Shown: positions 38,627-47,896, counted from the stretch's first letter. The stretch: 64,000 nucleotides of DNA from Pseudarthrobacter sp. NamE2 (GCF_005796205.1 NZ_VAHN01000014.1:1-64000), one strand, 5' to 3'. Numbers and translations are program-made. The notes: generated by a model not told the origin, from the letters alone.

Positions 38627-38640
38627 TAGAATGGGCACTA
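38627..38640 (+). promoter_or_regulatory. Leaderless promoter of the ROK kinase gene
   Basis: TAGAAT at 38627-38632 is a near-consensus -10 seven bases before ATG 38640, so transcription would begin at or next to the A of the start codon. No ribosome site precedes this ATG, which fits a leaderless message. Confidence 0.55.
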
Positions 38641-39728
38641 TGTACGCACAATCCGCCGGCGAACATGCCGGCCTCTCCAGAAAGCCCGCGCCGTGGCGCC
38701 GGTCCGCGTCGTTCCGGGCCGGAAGCAGGCAGCGCGACAGCTTTCGGACGCAGCTGCGCCTGGGCCGGAGGGGCCTTGCCATCGGGATCGACATCGGCGG
38801 GACCAAGGTGGCAGCGGGCGTGGTGGATGCCGAAGGCAGGATCCTCAGCGAAGCACGCCGCTCCACGCCGGGCACGGATCCACGTGCCGTGGAACGCGTC
38901 ATCGTGGAGCTGGTGGAGGAGCTGGGGCGCGCGCACCGTATCCGCTCGGTGGGCATCGGTGCGGCCGGCTGGATGGACCTCGACGGCGGGACCGTCCTGT
39001 TCAGCCCGCACCTGGCGTGGCGGAACGAGCCGCTGCGGGCAAGCCTGCAGCAGCTGCTGCGACGGCCGGTGCTGCTGGCCAACGATGCCGACGCGGCAGC
39101 ATGGGCGGAATGGCGTTTCGGCGCAGGCCAGGGCGAGGACCGGCTGGTCTGCATCACCCTTGGCACCGGAATCGGCGGTGCCATGGTCATGGACGGCAGG
39201 GTGGAGCGTGGAAGGTTCGGCGTGGCCGGCGAGTTCGGGCACCAGGTCATCATGCCCGGCGGCCACCGGTGTGAATGCGGGAACCGGGGGTGCTGGGAAC
39301 AGTACGCATCAGGGAACGCGCTGGGGCGTGAGGCGAGGATCCTTGCGCGCAGCAATTCGCCCATGGCCCAGGACCTGCTGGCTGCCGTGGACGGCCGCGC
39401 CGAAACCATCACCGGTGCCGTTGTCACCGATTTGGCGCTGGCAGGGGACACCGCCTCCCGGGAACTGATCGAGGAAGTGGGCGAATGGCTGGGCCTGGGC
39501 CTGGCAAACCTCGCCGCTGCGCTTGACCCCGGACTGTTCGTGATAGGCGGGGGACTTTGCTCGGCCGGCGACCTGCTGGTGGAACCCGCCCGGAAGGCCT
39601 TCGCCCGCAACCTGACCGGCCGCGGCTTCCGGCCCGCCGCAGAAATCGAACTTGCCGCCCTGGGACCAAACGCCGGATTGATCGGCGCGGCGGACCTGTC
39701 CAGGGTGGCCGGCCGGTCCCGCGCCTGA
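38640..39728 (+). CDS. ROK-family glucokinase
   Basis: 362 residues from ATG 38640. The ROK phosphate-binding motif is GIDIGGTKVAAG, then AANDADAAAWAEW-type ANDADAAAW, the catalytic GTGIGGAMVMDG, and the zinc motif HRCECGNRGCWEQ, complete. It phosphorylates glucose (or another hexose) with ATP. About 45 basic residues before the ROK fold are extra relative to ~310-residue homologues. ATG 38631 and earlier starts are possible but would lie in the promoter. It ends 4 bases from the convergent membrane-protein gene. Confidence 0.9.
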   Translation: MYAQSAGEHAGLSRKPAPWRRSASFRAGSRQRDSFRTQLRLGRRGLAIGIDIGGTKVAAGVVDAEGRILSEARRSTPGTDPRAVERVIVELVEELGRAHRIRSVGIGAAGWMDLDGGTVLFSPHLAWRNEPLRASLQQLLRRPVLLANDADAAAWAEWRFGAGQGEDRLVCITLGTGIGGAMVMDGRVERGRFGVAGEFGHQVIMPGGHRCECGNRGCWEQYASGNALGREARILARSNSPMAQDLLAAVDGRAETITGAVVTDLALAGDTASRELIEEVGEWLGLGLANLAAALDPGLFVIGGGLCSAGDLLVEPARKAFARNLTGRGFRPAAEIELAALGPNAGLIGAADLSRVAGRSRA

Positions 39729-39732
39729 CCGG

Positions 39733-40266
39733 CTACACCCGGGCGCCGTCGTCGTCCTCGTCCTTGTCCTGGGGCAGCCTCATGATGAGGTACACCGTCC
39801 CCAATACGAACGCGGCCACGATGCCCAGGACGGCCAGCAGCGGCGCAGAGCGCCAGAACATCGCAGAAAGCAGCAGGGCAACCGGGCCGCCCACGGCGGC
39901 CAGCCATGCCAGCATGGTCAGGGGATCCGTTCCCGCCAAACTGGGTGGTTCTTCCGGGACAAAGTCGTCCCCGTCGTCGTCCACGTCATAGTCGCGCGGA
40001 CCTGCGCCCGTTCTGTCGGATTCATCCTGCGGGCCTTCCGGTGCCTGCCGCCTGGCAGCCGACGGTTCCGCGGACGCCGCCAGGCCCAAGGGGTCGAAGT
40101 CGCGGAATGAGGCCGCAGGCCCTGTCCGGGCTGCCGGATCCGCCGCACCAGGATCCTGGCCGGCCGCGGGGGAGTCCTCCTGCAGGCGCGCCACCAGGTC
40201 CAGCCAGACGGCGTCGTCGTCCTGGTTGGCGCCCTGGTCCGGGGAACCGGAACCGGGCCTGTTCAC
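39733..40266 (-). CDS. Small membrane protein of unknown function
   Basis: 177 residues. The N-terminal ~110 residues are hydrophilic, acidic and Pro/Gly-rich. Two adjacent transmembrane helices follow, at about 112-133 (LTMLAWLAAVGGPVALLL) and 138-160 (APLLAVLGIVAAFVLGT), and a charged tail ends the protein (RLPQDKDEDDDG). No family recognised. Its start overlaps the preceding hydrolase stop by four bases (ATGA), so it is the third gene of a three-gene operon. Confidence 0.75.
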   Translation of the reverse strand: MNRPGSGSPDQGANQDDDAVWLDLVARLQEDSPAAGQDPGAADPAARTGPAASFRDFDPLGLAASAEPSAARRQAPEGPQDESDRTGAGPRDYDVDDDGDDFVPEEPPSLAGTDPLTMLAWLAAVGGPVALLLSAMFWRSAPLLAVLGIVAAFVLGTVYLIMRLPQDKDEDDDGARV

Positions 40267-41069
40267 GCCGTCCCCTCCCTGCCTGCCGCTGCGGGCGCTG
40301 CGCCATCATCGGCGGCGCCGGAAAGCGTGGAGCGGATGAAGTCCACCGAGCCGCGGAAGATCCGGTCGGCGTCGTTGTCCATCGTGGCCACGTGGTAGCT
40401 GTTCTCGAGCCGCAGCAGTTCCAGCGGGGCATGCGCCAGGCCGCGCCGCAGCGCGGCAATGCTCGAATCGGACACCACGTGGTCCACCGTGGACCGGTAC
40501 ACCTGGACAGGTGCGGTAATCCGCGGCAGGAGCCGGAGGGTGTCCCGGAACATCTTGTTCATTTCGTGGGCTGCCGCCACGGGCGTGCGCGGGTAGGCAC
40601 CCTCATTCACGCCTTCCTTGAGGATGTCGTTGGCGATAGCCGGTGTGCTTTTCATGACCAGCTTGAGGATGCCTGCAAGCGGGGCCCGGGGATCGTCGAT
40701 GACCAATGCCGGATTGACCAGCACCACCCCTGCCACGGGGCGGGTGGCGGCAATCCGCAAGGCCAAGGCACCGCCCATACTGATTCCGGCGGCGAACACA
40801 TTGTCGCACTCAGCCTCAAGCTCCAGGTAGGCGTTGTCCAGTGCGCCGTGCCACTGCTGCCAACGGGTCCGGGCGAGGTCCTGCCAGCTGGTACCGTGGC
40901 CGGGAAGAAGGGGCATCCGTACGGCGAATCCTGCCGCGGCAAAGGCATGCGCCCAGGAGCGGAGACCATGGGGGCTTCCGGTGAAGCCGTGCGAGAGGAC
41001 CACTCCGGTCCGTGGGCCGTCCCCGCTTGAAACGCTGCTGAAGGGGCTGTGGTCCGGGCTGGACGTCAT
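40263..41069 (-). CDS. Alpha/beta-hydrolase, carboxylesterase/lipase type (copy 2)
   Basis: 268 residues. The oxyanion region is LSHGFTGSPHGLRSW, the nucleophile elbow G-I-S97-M-G, and the catalytic His is near the C-terminus in NSYHVATMDND. It resembles Est30-type carboxylesterases and monoacylglycerol lipases. Closely related to its upstream neighbour (41066-41854), sharing PLLPGHGT-W and the S-M-G-G-A elbow. Genes overlap by four bases on both sides. A lipid or acyl-ester substrate is plausible given the flanking fadD and plsC genes (inference). Confidence 0.86.
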   Translation of the reverse strand: MTSSPDHSPFSSVSSGDGPRTGVVLSHGFTGSPHGLRSWAHAFAAAGFAVRMPLLPGHGTSWQDLARTRWQQWHGALDNAYLELEAECDNVFAAGISMGGALALRIAATRPVAGVVLVNPALVIDDPRAPLAGILKLVMKSTPAIANDILKEGVNEGAYPRTPVAAAHEMNKMFRDTLRLLPRITAPVQVYRSTVDHVVSDSSIAALRRGLAHAPLELLRLENSYHVATMDNDADRIFRGSVDFIRSTLSGAADDGAAPAAAGREGTA

Positions 41070-41854
41070 GGGGTCTCCGAAGTGCTGGTCAAACGGGCGT
41101 GGGCGCGGATGAACGCGCTGGACCTGGCGAAAATCTCCGGCGCATCAACGTCCAGCGTAGCCACATGGCCACTGCTTGCAAGGCTTACCACTTCGGTCAG
41201 GCGCGGCCCGAGCCGTTTCCGCAAGAGGTCCAGAGACGTTGGCGGAACCACGACGTCCGTCCGCGACTTGAAGACCTGGACCGGTGCCGTGATGTTCGGC
41301 AAGCCGCGGCTGGCGGCCGCAAACAGTTTCTTGAGCTCATGCACCGCGGACAACGGCGTGCGGGAGTAATCCCCGTCCACCGTGACGGCCGCCGTGGATC
41401 CTTGCTCCTCGATGGGGATGGTGGTCCGCTGGAAGTACTTCAAAAGCCCGATGATCCGGACCCGGCGATCGTAGAAGCTGAGGCCCGGGTTGACCACGGA
41501 CACCCCTGCCACCGGGTGCCGGGACGCCGTCAGCAGCGCCACCGCCCCGCCCATGGAGAGTCCGGCCGCAAAGCAGGTGTCTGTCCGCGCCCGGAGTTCG
41601 AGGAAAGCCGCCTCATAGCTGCGGTACCAGTCATCCCAGCCGGTCCGGGCAAGCTGGCGCCAGTCCGTTCCGTGTCCCGGCAGCAGCGGCACTGTCACGG
41701 CGTAACCCTGCTCCGCCAGGTGCTCCGCCCAGGGCAGCACGCTGAGTGGGCTGCCCGTGAAGCCATGGCACATGGCCACGCCGGTCCGCGCGTTCGCGCC
41801 ATGGCCGGGATAGCTGAAAGCGGCAGGGCGGGGCGGGACGCTGCTCTCAGTCAT
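41066..41854 (-). CDS. Alpha/beta-hydrolase, carboxylesterase/lipase type (copy 1)
   Basis: 262 residues, first gene of the three-gene minus-strand operon. Oxyanion segment CHGFTGSPLSVLPW, elbow G-L-S100-M-G, and catalytic His in SSGHVATLDVDAPE. Tandem paralogue of the next gene. It is divergent from plsC across 111 bases. Orthologous position to the hydrolases near Rv2182c-aroG suggests envelope or lipid turnover, not proven. Confidence 0.86.
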   Translation of the reverse strand: MTESSVPPRPAAFSYPGHGANARTGVAMCHGFTGSPLSVLPWAEHLAEQGYAVTVPLLPGHGTDWRQLARTGWDDWYRSYEAAFLELRARTDTCFAAGLSMGGAVALLTASRHPVAGVSVVNPGLSFYDRRVRIIGLLKYFQRTTIPIEEQGSTAAVTVDGDYSRTPLSAVHELKKLFAAASRGLPNITAPVQVFKSRTDVVVPPTSLDLLRKRLGPRLTEVVSLASSGHVATLDVDAPEIFARSSAFIRAHARLTSTSETP

Positions 41855-41965
41855 GACTCCATCGTGTCACTGTTCCGGACAATTCTCACTAGAGTAGGGT
41901 TGCATTGAACTGCTGACCAGGCGCGCTGCGGAGCCTGGGAACCGCCTTCCGGAGAGGTTCGATAC

Positions 41966-42781
41966 GTGTTCTATTGGGTCATGAAGAGGATCTTCCTCGG
42001 TCCGGTGATTAAGCTGCTGTTCCGGCCCTGGGTCAAGGGCCTTGACAATATCCCGGATCAGGGCGCTGCGATTATCGCCTCCAACCACCTGTCCTTTTCC
42101 GATTCGATTTTCATGCCGCTCATGGTCAGGCGCCCCGTCGTCTTCCTGGCCAAGTCCGAATACTTCACCGGCACGGGCATCAAGGGGAGGCTCACGGCGC
42201 TGTTCTTCCGCCTGACCAACCAGCTGCCCATGGACCGGTCCGGCGGTGCTGCTTCGGCATCCTCCCTCAATGCCGGCATGGAGGTCCTTAGCCATGGCGG
42301 CCTGCTCGGCATCTATCCGGAGGGGACGCGCAGCCCCGATTCCAGGCTCTACCGGGGCAAGGTGGGCGTGGCGCGGCTGGCCCTCCGCGCCGGTGTCCCG
42401 GTGGTTCCGGTGGCGATGATCGGCACGGACAAGGTCCAGCCGATCGGCAAACGGCTGCCGAACATCCGCAGGATCGGCATGATCTTTGGCGAGCCGCTGG
42501 ACTTCAATGCCTACCGGGACCAGGCCGAGGACCGGGACGTCCAGCGGAAAGTTACCGACCAGATCATGTTCGAACTCCAGCGGCTCTCCGGCCAGGAGTA
42601 CGTGGATGAGTATGCCGCCGTCGTCAAGCTGCGGCTGGCGGGCAAGCCTGAAGAAGCCGCGGCCAGCGCCGAGCCACTCGCCTCTCCGGTGCCGGGGGAG
42701 GACGCTTCGGATTCGCAGGCGGGCGATACGGCCTTGAAGCCGGCCCGGGAGGACGACGGCGGGGCTGCCGCCGCCGGCTAA
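41966..42781 (+). CDS. 1-acyl-glycerol-3-phosphate acyltransferase (PlsC family), second copy
   Basis: 271 residues. Motifs: NHLSFSDSIF (H-x4-D), MDRSGGAAS, YPEGTRSPD and VPVVPVAMIGTD. The last ~50 residues are an Ala/Glu/Asp-rich extension not needed for catalysis. GTG 41966 has GGAGAGG upstream. The plsC-aroG-pknL order is also found in mycobacteria (Rv2182c to Rv2176). Confidence 0.9.
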   Translation: MFYWVMKRIFLGPVIKLLFRPWVKGLDNIPDQGAAIIASNHLSFSDSIFMPLMVRRPVVFLAKSEYFTGTGIKGRLTALFFRLTNQLPMDRSGGAASASSLNAGMEVLSHGGLLGIYPEGTRSPDSRLYRGKVGVARLALRAGVPVVPVAMIGTDKVQPIGKRLPNIRRIGMIFGEPLDFNAYRDQAEDRDVQRKVTDQIMFELQRLSGQEYVDEYAAVVKLRLAGKPEEAAASAEPLASPVPGEDASDSQAGDTALKPAREDDGGAAAAG

Positions 42782-42867
42782 GCGGCACATCCAGCGGCCC
42801 GCCCTGGCTTGTGACGCCCTGGCCTGCCAGCGTGACGGTGTGGTGTCCACCAATCCCGCGCTGCCGG

Positions 42868-42880
42868 TAGGCTTAGATAG
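42868..42880 (+). promoter_or_regulatory. Leaderless promoter of the DAHP synthase gene
   Basis: TAGGCT at 42868-42873 with a 6-base gap to GTG 42880. No Shine-Dalgarno sequence precedes the GTG, which supports a leaderless transcript. Confidence 0.5.
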
Positions 42881-44271
42881 TGACTGAGCTATCTGCAAAA
42901 CCCGCCTTTTCGCTGTCCGGCACCGCCCAGAGCGGGGCCGCCAACTATCCAGGACTGGATGACTGGCGGGACCTTCCCATTTCCCAGCAGCCCAGCTGGC
43001 AGGACAGGGAAGTTTTTGACGCCTCGGTAAAGGAACTGTCCATCCTGCCTCCGCTGGTGTTCGCCGGCGAGGTGGATGTGTTGAGGGAGCGGCTGGCGGC
43101 TGCGGCCCAGGGAAAGGCGTTCCTCCTGCAGGGCGGTGACTGCGCCGAAACGTTCGAAGCGGCAACGGCGGACAAGATCAGCGCCCGGGTCAAGACCATC
43201 CTCCAGATGGCTGTGGTGCTGACGTACGGCGCCGCGATGCCGGTGATCAAGATGGGCCGCATGGCCGGGCAGTTCGCCAAGCCCCGTTCCTCCAACGACG
43301 AGACCCGTAACGGCGTGACCCTTCCCGCGTACCGCGGCGACATCGTCAACGGCTACGAGTTCACGCCGGAGTCCCGCGGGCATGACGCCGCACGGATGCT
43401 CCGCGCCTACCACACCTCCGCGTCCACGCTGAACCTCATCCGGGCCTTCACCCAGGGCGGTTTCGCCGACCTCCGGTCCGTGCACCAGTGGAACAAGGGC
43501 TTCACTGAAAATCCTGCCCACGCCCGCTATGAGTCGCTGGCACGCGATATCGACCGCGCCATCAAGTTCATGGACTCCTGCGGCGCAGACTTCGAGGCCC
43601 TCAAGCGCGTTGAGTTCTTCGCCAGCCACGAGGCCCTGCTGCTGGACTACGAGCGGGCCTTGACCCGGATCGACTCCCGCACCGGATTGCCCTACGACAC
43701 CTCCGCCCACTTCCTGTGGATCGGGGAGCGGACCCGCGAACTCGAGCACGCGCACGTTGACTTCCTCTCGCGCGTCCGGAATCCCATTGGCGTCAAGCTG
43801 GGGCCCTCCACCACGGGCGATGACGCGCTGCGGCTGATCGACAAGCTGGACCCGGAGCGCGAACCGGGCCGCCTGACGTTTATCACCCGCATGGGTGCCG
43901 GCAACATCCGGGAAAAGTTGCCCGCCGTCGTCGAAAAGGTCACCGCGTCCGGGGCCCAGGTCCTGTGGGTCACCGATCCGATGCACGGCAACACTGTCAC
44001 GTCCCCCAACGGGTACAAGACCCGCAATTTCGACGACGTCATCGACGAGGTGCGCGGGTTCTTCGAGGTGCACCATGCGCTGGGCACGGTCCCTGGCGGC
44101 CTGCATGTAGAGATGACCGGTGACGACGTGGCCGAGTGCCTGGGTGGCGCCGACCCCATCGACCAGGATGCCTTCCTTCACCGCTATGAGTCAGTCTGCG
44201 ACCCCCGCCTGAACCACATGCAGTCCCTGGAAATGGCGTTCCTGGTGGCCGGCGCCCTCGCCCGCCACTGA
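42880..44271 (+). CDS. aroG: 3-deoxy-7-phosphoheptulonate synthase, class II
   Basis: 463 residues; first step of the shikimate pathway (PEP plus erythrose 4-phosphate). Class II features are FLLQGGDCAETFEA, KMGRMAGQFAKPRS, GEFLPAYRGD-like TLPAYRGDIVNG, and WVTDPMHGNT; bacterial class I enzymes are ~350 residues and unrelated in these motifs. The N-terminal ~60 residues include the segment used for aromatic-amino-acid feedback in actinobacterial homologues. Also functions with tyrA in this window. Start GTG 42880. Confidence 0.94.
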   Translation: MTELSAKPAFSLSGTAQSGAANYPGLDDWRDLPISQQPSWQDREVFDASVKELSILPPLVFAGEVDVLRERLAAAAQGKAFLLQGGDCAETFEAATADKISARVKTILQMAVVLTYGAAMPVIKMGRMAGQFAKPRSSNDETRNGVTLPAYRGDIVNGYEFTPESRGHDAARMLRAYHTSASTLNLIRAFTQGGFADLRSVHQWNKGFTENPAHARYESLARDIDRAIKFMDSCGADFEALKRVEFFASHEALLLDYERALTRIDSRTGLPYDTSAHFLWIGERTRELEHAHVDFLSRVRNPIGVKLGPSTTGDDALRLIDKLDPEREPGRLTFITRMGAGNIREKLPAVVEKVTASGAQVLWVTDPMHGNTVTSPNGYKTRNFDDVIDEVRGFFEVHHALGTVPGGLHVEMTGDDVAECLGGADPIDQDAFLHRYESVCDPRLNHMQSLEMAFLVAGALARH

Positions 44272-44279
44272 TAGTTCCA

Positions 44280-44313
44280 CCGTGGTGCAGGCGGTCCGCC
44301 GCCTACACCACGG
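44280..44313. terminator. Convergent hairpin between aroG and the PASTA kinase gene
   Basis: CCGTGGTGCAGGCGG (44280-44294) and CCGCCTACACCACGG (44299-44313) pair with one mismatch around a 4-base loop. The right arm includes the kinase stop codon. A T-run is absent, so efficiency is uncertain. Confidence 0.5.
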
Positions 44314-46426
44314 TCAGGGTGATGACCGAGCCCTCGGGGACCTCGGTGTCCACCGGATCCTGGTCCCGGACCGTTCCGAAGAAGCCGCCCAGGATGTTGT
44401 TGACCCGCACCTCGAACCCCAGGGCCTCAAGCGCACGCCGCGCTTCTCCGGCCTGCCGGCCGATGTAGCTGGGCACCTCCACCATCCGCGGCCCCTTCGA
44501 GATGGTCAGGGTGACGGTCTGGCCGCGGGTCAGGGTGCCGCCTGCCGGTGCCTGGCTGACCACCGCGCCTTCCGGGATGTTCCGGTCGAACACTTCCTCC
44601 CGCGCCACCTCGGCGTTAAGGCCTGCTGCCTCGATCGCATCGACGGCGTCGTCCTCGTCCTTGCCCACCACGGAGGGCACAGGGATGGGTTCCGGGCCTT
44701 TGGAAACGACCATTGCCACCGGAGTTCCACGCCGGGCCGGAGTGCCGGGCGCGGGATCCTGGGCCAGGACAATGCCCGCCGGTGTCTCCTCGTTGAACTC
44801 CCCGGTAACGGTTCCCAGAGCCATTTCCGCAGCGTTCAAGGCGTTCTTGGCTTCGTCCAGGGTTCCGCCTTCCAGTTGCGGCAGGGGGAAAAGCTGCGGT
44901 CCCTTGGACACGATCAGCGAGACGGGCTGGAACTTCCGGATCTCTGTTCCGGCTTCCGGCTCGGAGCCAACCACCACGCCCGAAGGGACGTCGTCGTCGA
45001 AAACGTCCTGGGTGGTGGACCTGAATCCGGCGGTGCTCAGGAGCTGCTGCGCCTCCGCCAGCGTCTTATTGGCCACGGAAGGGATTGTGGCTGCGGCGCC
45101 GGGACCCATACCGAAGAACCAGCCGGCACCGGTGGCCAGCAGGGCGGCAAGGACCAGGACCACAATCCACAGGACACCGCGCCGCCGCGGACTGCCCTCG
45201 CGCAGCGTGCGCACCGGCATGGCCGCAGCGCGGGCCCGGGCCCTCTCCTCCTCTTTGTCCGCCTTGCGCAAGGCGCGCTTGCTCAATGCGGGTGCGGCAG
45301 GCCAGGACTCCTCACTATCTTCGCCGGGCGGGGTAAGGACGTGGCTTGCGTGGGTGGCCGATAGGTCGGAGCCGCGCCTGCCTGGCTCCTGCCCTTGCAC
45401 GGGGCTGTACCGAGGCGGGGCCGGCCGGCCGGGCGGCATCACCGTTGTGGGATTGCTGACCTGGCCAATGGATTCAGTGCGGTTGCGGGAGTCTTCATCC
45501 GGCGCCGGGACCGGCTCCCGCGCTATTCCCAGCGCCGGGGGGCCAGCAGGGATGGCGGCCGGTGGCTGCAGGTCCAGCTCCCGGTCCGAGAGATTGGTGC
45601 GGATATGCCGGAGTTCCTGCAGGAGTGCGTTGGCGTCCACAGGCCGGTTTTCGGGGTCGTTGGCGGTGCACCACTGCACCAGCTCATCCACTTCCGTGGC
45701 AAGTCCCGGGACCAGGTCCGACGGCGGCCCTACGGTCCCGTTGACGTGCTGGTAGGCAACCTGGATGGGAACCTCGCCGTCGAACGGCTGCTGCCCGGTG
45801 AGCATCTCGAACAGCATGATTCCGACGGAATAGACATCGCTGCGGGTGTCGGCTGACTTGCCCAGGACAAGCTCGGGCGGCATGTAGGCGACAGTCCCCA
45901 TCAGGGTTCCGGAGCTCGTGGACGTAGTGACCGCCCGGGCAAGGCCAAAGTCACCGATCTTGATCCTGCCGTCGTCGGCGATGAGGACGTTCTCGGGCTT
46001 CACGTCGCGATGGATGAAGCCGGCCGCATGCGCGGCTGCCAGCCCCTCCACCACCGGATCGATCAGCGCCAGGGCAAGCCGCGGAGGCAAGGCTCCCTTC
46101 GTGGTGATGACCTCCCGGAGGGTGTGGCCCTTGATGTACTCCATGACCAGGTATGCCGTATGGCCGTCCGTTCCCTGGTCAAGGACGCCCACCACGTGCG
46201 GGTGCGACAGGCGGGCAGCCGCCTTCGCCTCACGCCCCAGCCGGCCCAGGAAGTTCTCGTCGGCGGCCAGGTGGGGATGCAGGACCTTCAATGCCACGTC
46301 ACGTTCGAGCCGCTGGTCCACCGCAAGATAGACGGTGGACATGCCTCCCCGCGCCAGCCGTGACCTGACGGCATAACGGTTGTCCACCAGCGTTCCTACA
46401 AAAGGGTCAGACACGTGTTCCTGCAC
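44303..46426 (-). CDS. pknL: Ser/Thr protein kinase with four PASTA domains (PknB/PknL type)
   Basis: 707 residues. Cytoplasmic Hanks-type kinase at about 15-280: Gly loop ARGGMSTVYLA, K47, H139-R-D141, D159-F-G, and an activation loop rich in Thr/Ser (T167-T174). A disordered linker is followed by one transmembrane helix (about 408-428) and four extracellular PASTA repeats that bind lipid II or muropeptides. Neighbours aroG and an Rv2175c-like gene match mycobacterial pknL, but that protein has no PASTA domains, so pknL is named on synteny. Start GTG 46426 (GTG four codons later also possible). Confidence 0.9.
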   Translation of the reverse strand: MQEHVSDPFVGTLVDNRYAVRSRLARGGMSTVYLAVDQRLERDVALKVLHPHLAADENFLGRLGREAKAAARLSHPHVVGVLDQGTDGHTAYLVMEYIKGHTLREVITTKGALPPRLALALIDPVVEGLAAAHAAGFIHRDVKPENVLIADDGRIKIGDFGLARAVTTSTSSGTLMGTVAYMPPELVLGKSADTRSDVYSVGIMLFEMLTGQQPFDGEVPIQVAYQHVNGTVGPPSDLVPGLATEVDELVQWCTANDPENRPVDANALLQELRHIRTNLSDRELDLQPPAAIPAGPPALGIAREPVPAPDEDSRNRTESIGQVSNPTTVMPPGRPAPPRYSPVQGQEPGRRGSDLSATHASHVLTPPGEDSEESWPAAPALSKRALRKADKEEERARARAAAMPVRTLREGSPRRRGVLWIVVLVLAALLATGAGWFFGMGPGAAATIPSVANKTLAEAQQLLSTAGFRSTTQDVFDDDVPSGVVVGSEPEAGTEIRKFQPVSLIVSKGPQLFPLPQLEGGTLDEAKNALNAAEMALGTVTGEFNEETPAGIVLAQDPAPGTPARRGTPVAMVVSKGPEPIPVPSVVGKDEDDAVDAIEAAGLNAEVAREEVFDRNIPEGAVVSQAPAGGTLTRGQTVTLTISKGPRMVEVPSYIGRQAGEARRALEALGFEVRVNNILGGFFGTVRDQDPVDTEVPEGSVITLTVV

Positions 46427-46438
46427 CCTTCGATCCTA
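46427..46438 (-). promoter_or_regulatory. Leaderless promoter of the PASTA kinase gene
   Basis: On the minus strand TAGGAT (46438 to 46433) is followed after six bases by GTG 46426. It lies between the kinase start and the terminator of the upstream transglycosylase gene. Confidence 0.5.
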
Positions 46439-46451
46439 GTCCCCGCAGCAA

Positions 46452-46486
46452 AACGGGTCCGAACCCTTCCCCGGTCCGGACCCGTT
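46452..46486 (-). terminator. Terminator of the LysM transglycosylase gene
   Basis: AACGGGTCCG and CGGACCCGTT form a 10-base stem; on the minus strand the second arm runs into TTTT. It is 43 bases past the transglycosylase stop. Confidence 0.7.
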
Positions 46487-46528
46487 CCACAACACTTGCC
46501 GCTTGTGCGGCCGGTGATGAAGCTTCGG

Positions 46529-47896
46529 CTAGCCGAAATTCTTCCGGTGCGCCTTGATGGCGGCGACGTAGGCCTTGGTGTCTTCGTACATGCCGTACTT
46601 ACTGACTGAATACTGGCCCTGGTAGTAGCCGGCGATGGCGTTGTCCTCGTTCTTGCTGGTGGCAAGGAGCTGGCGGATGATGGCAACGCCGGCGGTGGCG
46701 TTATCGTACGGATCCAGCAGGTTCAACTTCCGCCCCACCAGGTCCGATGCCCACTGGCCGGAGCTGGGAATGACCTGCATGGTGCCAATGGCATTCGCGG
46801 GGGACACAGCACGCTGGTCGAAACCGGACTCCTGGTGCGCGAAAGCCAGCGCCAGAGCGGGATCCACACCCATCCGCCGTGCAGCGTCCGCGACGATGTT
46901 GCGCATCTCGGCCCGGGACGGGACCGGCGAAGCATTCAGGAGCGCCTTGTTCTCGTTGGCCGAGCTGACCACGGCTGCAGGATAGCTGAATCCCAGGAAG
47001 GAACTCGGCACAAGCGGGGTAACCGAAGCTGCCGGCTGCGGGGCAGCACCGGACCCGCCCGGGATGGCCAGCTTGTTGCCCGGGTAGATCACGGTGGTCA
47101 TGCTCATGCGGTTTGCGGTGAGAAGCTCCGAGAGCTTGACGCCGTGCCGGGATGCGATGCCGGAAAGCGTGTCTCCAGCCTTGACCGTGTAGGAACCGCC
47201 GGAAGGTGCCGGGGTTACGGAGGTGTTGGCCAGGGCTGCCGGAGCAGGTGCGGGTGCCGGTGCGGCCGGTGCCGGAGCGGAGCCGCCCCCGCCCACTTTG
47301 ATTTTCTGTCCCGGGTAGATGATGGAGCGCATGTTGAGGTTGTTCCAGCTGAAAACATCGGCCAGGCTCACGTTGTGCCGGGCGGCGATGGCGCCCAGGG
47401 TGTCCCCGGACTTCACGGTGTAGGTGGCGCCGCCGCCGGCAGGAGCAGCAGCGGGGGCAGGTGCCGGGGCGGCCGGTGCCGCACCATCACCGGACAGCTT
47501 GATCTTCTGGCCCGGGTAGATGATGGTGTTCGCCTGCAGGTTGTTCAGCTTGAGCACGTCGGCGGTCTTCAGGCCGAACCGCCCGGCAATGGCGCTGATC
47601 GTGTCACCGCGGACAATCGTGTACTCGGCGGGCGCGGACGGCTGGGCCGGCCGGAACGCCATGGGGATGGCCGTTGATACGGAAGACGCAGGAATAACGG
47701 CTCCCTTAGCCATGGCTGCCTGCGCTTCCATCGCGGCGGCAAGCGTTGCAGGGATGGCACGGGCCGGCTTTTCCGCAGCTGCGGGCTCCGCAACGGCCAG
47801 GGAGGACAACACGACCGCAGGCAGTGCCGCGGTGGTAGCGGCGAGCATGGGCAGGCTCGGCTTTGGGGGCCGATGGGGCGAGCGGGACATCGTCAT
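46529..47896 (-). CDS. Secreted LysM lytic transglycosylase
   Basis: 455 residues. Signal peptide at about 1-40 (LAATTAALPAVVLSSLAVAEPAAA). Three LysM repeats at about 90-290 (YTIVRGDTISAIAGRFG, YTVKSGDTLGAIAARHN, YTVKAGDTLSGIASRHG) with Ala/Pro linkers bind peptidoglycan. The C-terminal SLT domain (about 335-455) has the catalytic Glu in HQESGFDQ, then AIGTMQVIPSSG and AIAGYYQGQYSV. It probably cleaves the glycan strands during growth or division. The upstream 9-base phased repeats suggest activator control. Confidence 0.93.
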   Translation of the reverse strand: MTMSRSPHRPPKPSLPMLAATTAALPAVVLSSLAVAEPAAAEKPARAIPATLAAAMEAQAAMAKGAVIPASSVSTAIPMAFRPAQPSAPAEYTIVRGDTISAIAGRFGLKTADVLKLNNLQANTIIYPGQKIKLSGDGAAPAAPAPAPAAAPAGGGATYTVKSGDTLGAIAARHNVSLADVFSWNNLNMRSIIYPGQKIKVGGGGSAPAPAAPAPAPAPAALANTSVTPAPSGGSYTVKAGDTLSGIASRHGVKLSELLTANRMSMTTVIYPGNKLAIPGGSGAAPQPAASVTPLVPSSFLGFSYPAAVVSSANENKALLNASPVPSRAEMRNIVADAARRMGVDPALALAFAHQESGFDQRAVSPANAIGTMQVIPSSGQWASDLVGRKLNLLDPYDNATAGVAIIRQLLATSKNEDNAIAGYYQGQYSVSKYGMYEDTKAYVAAIKAHRKNFG

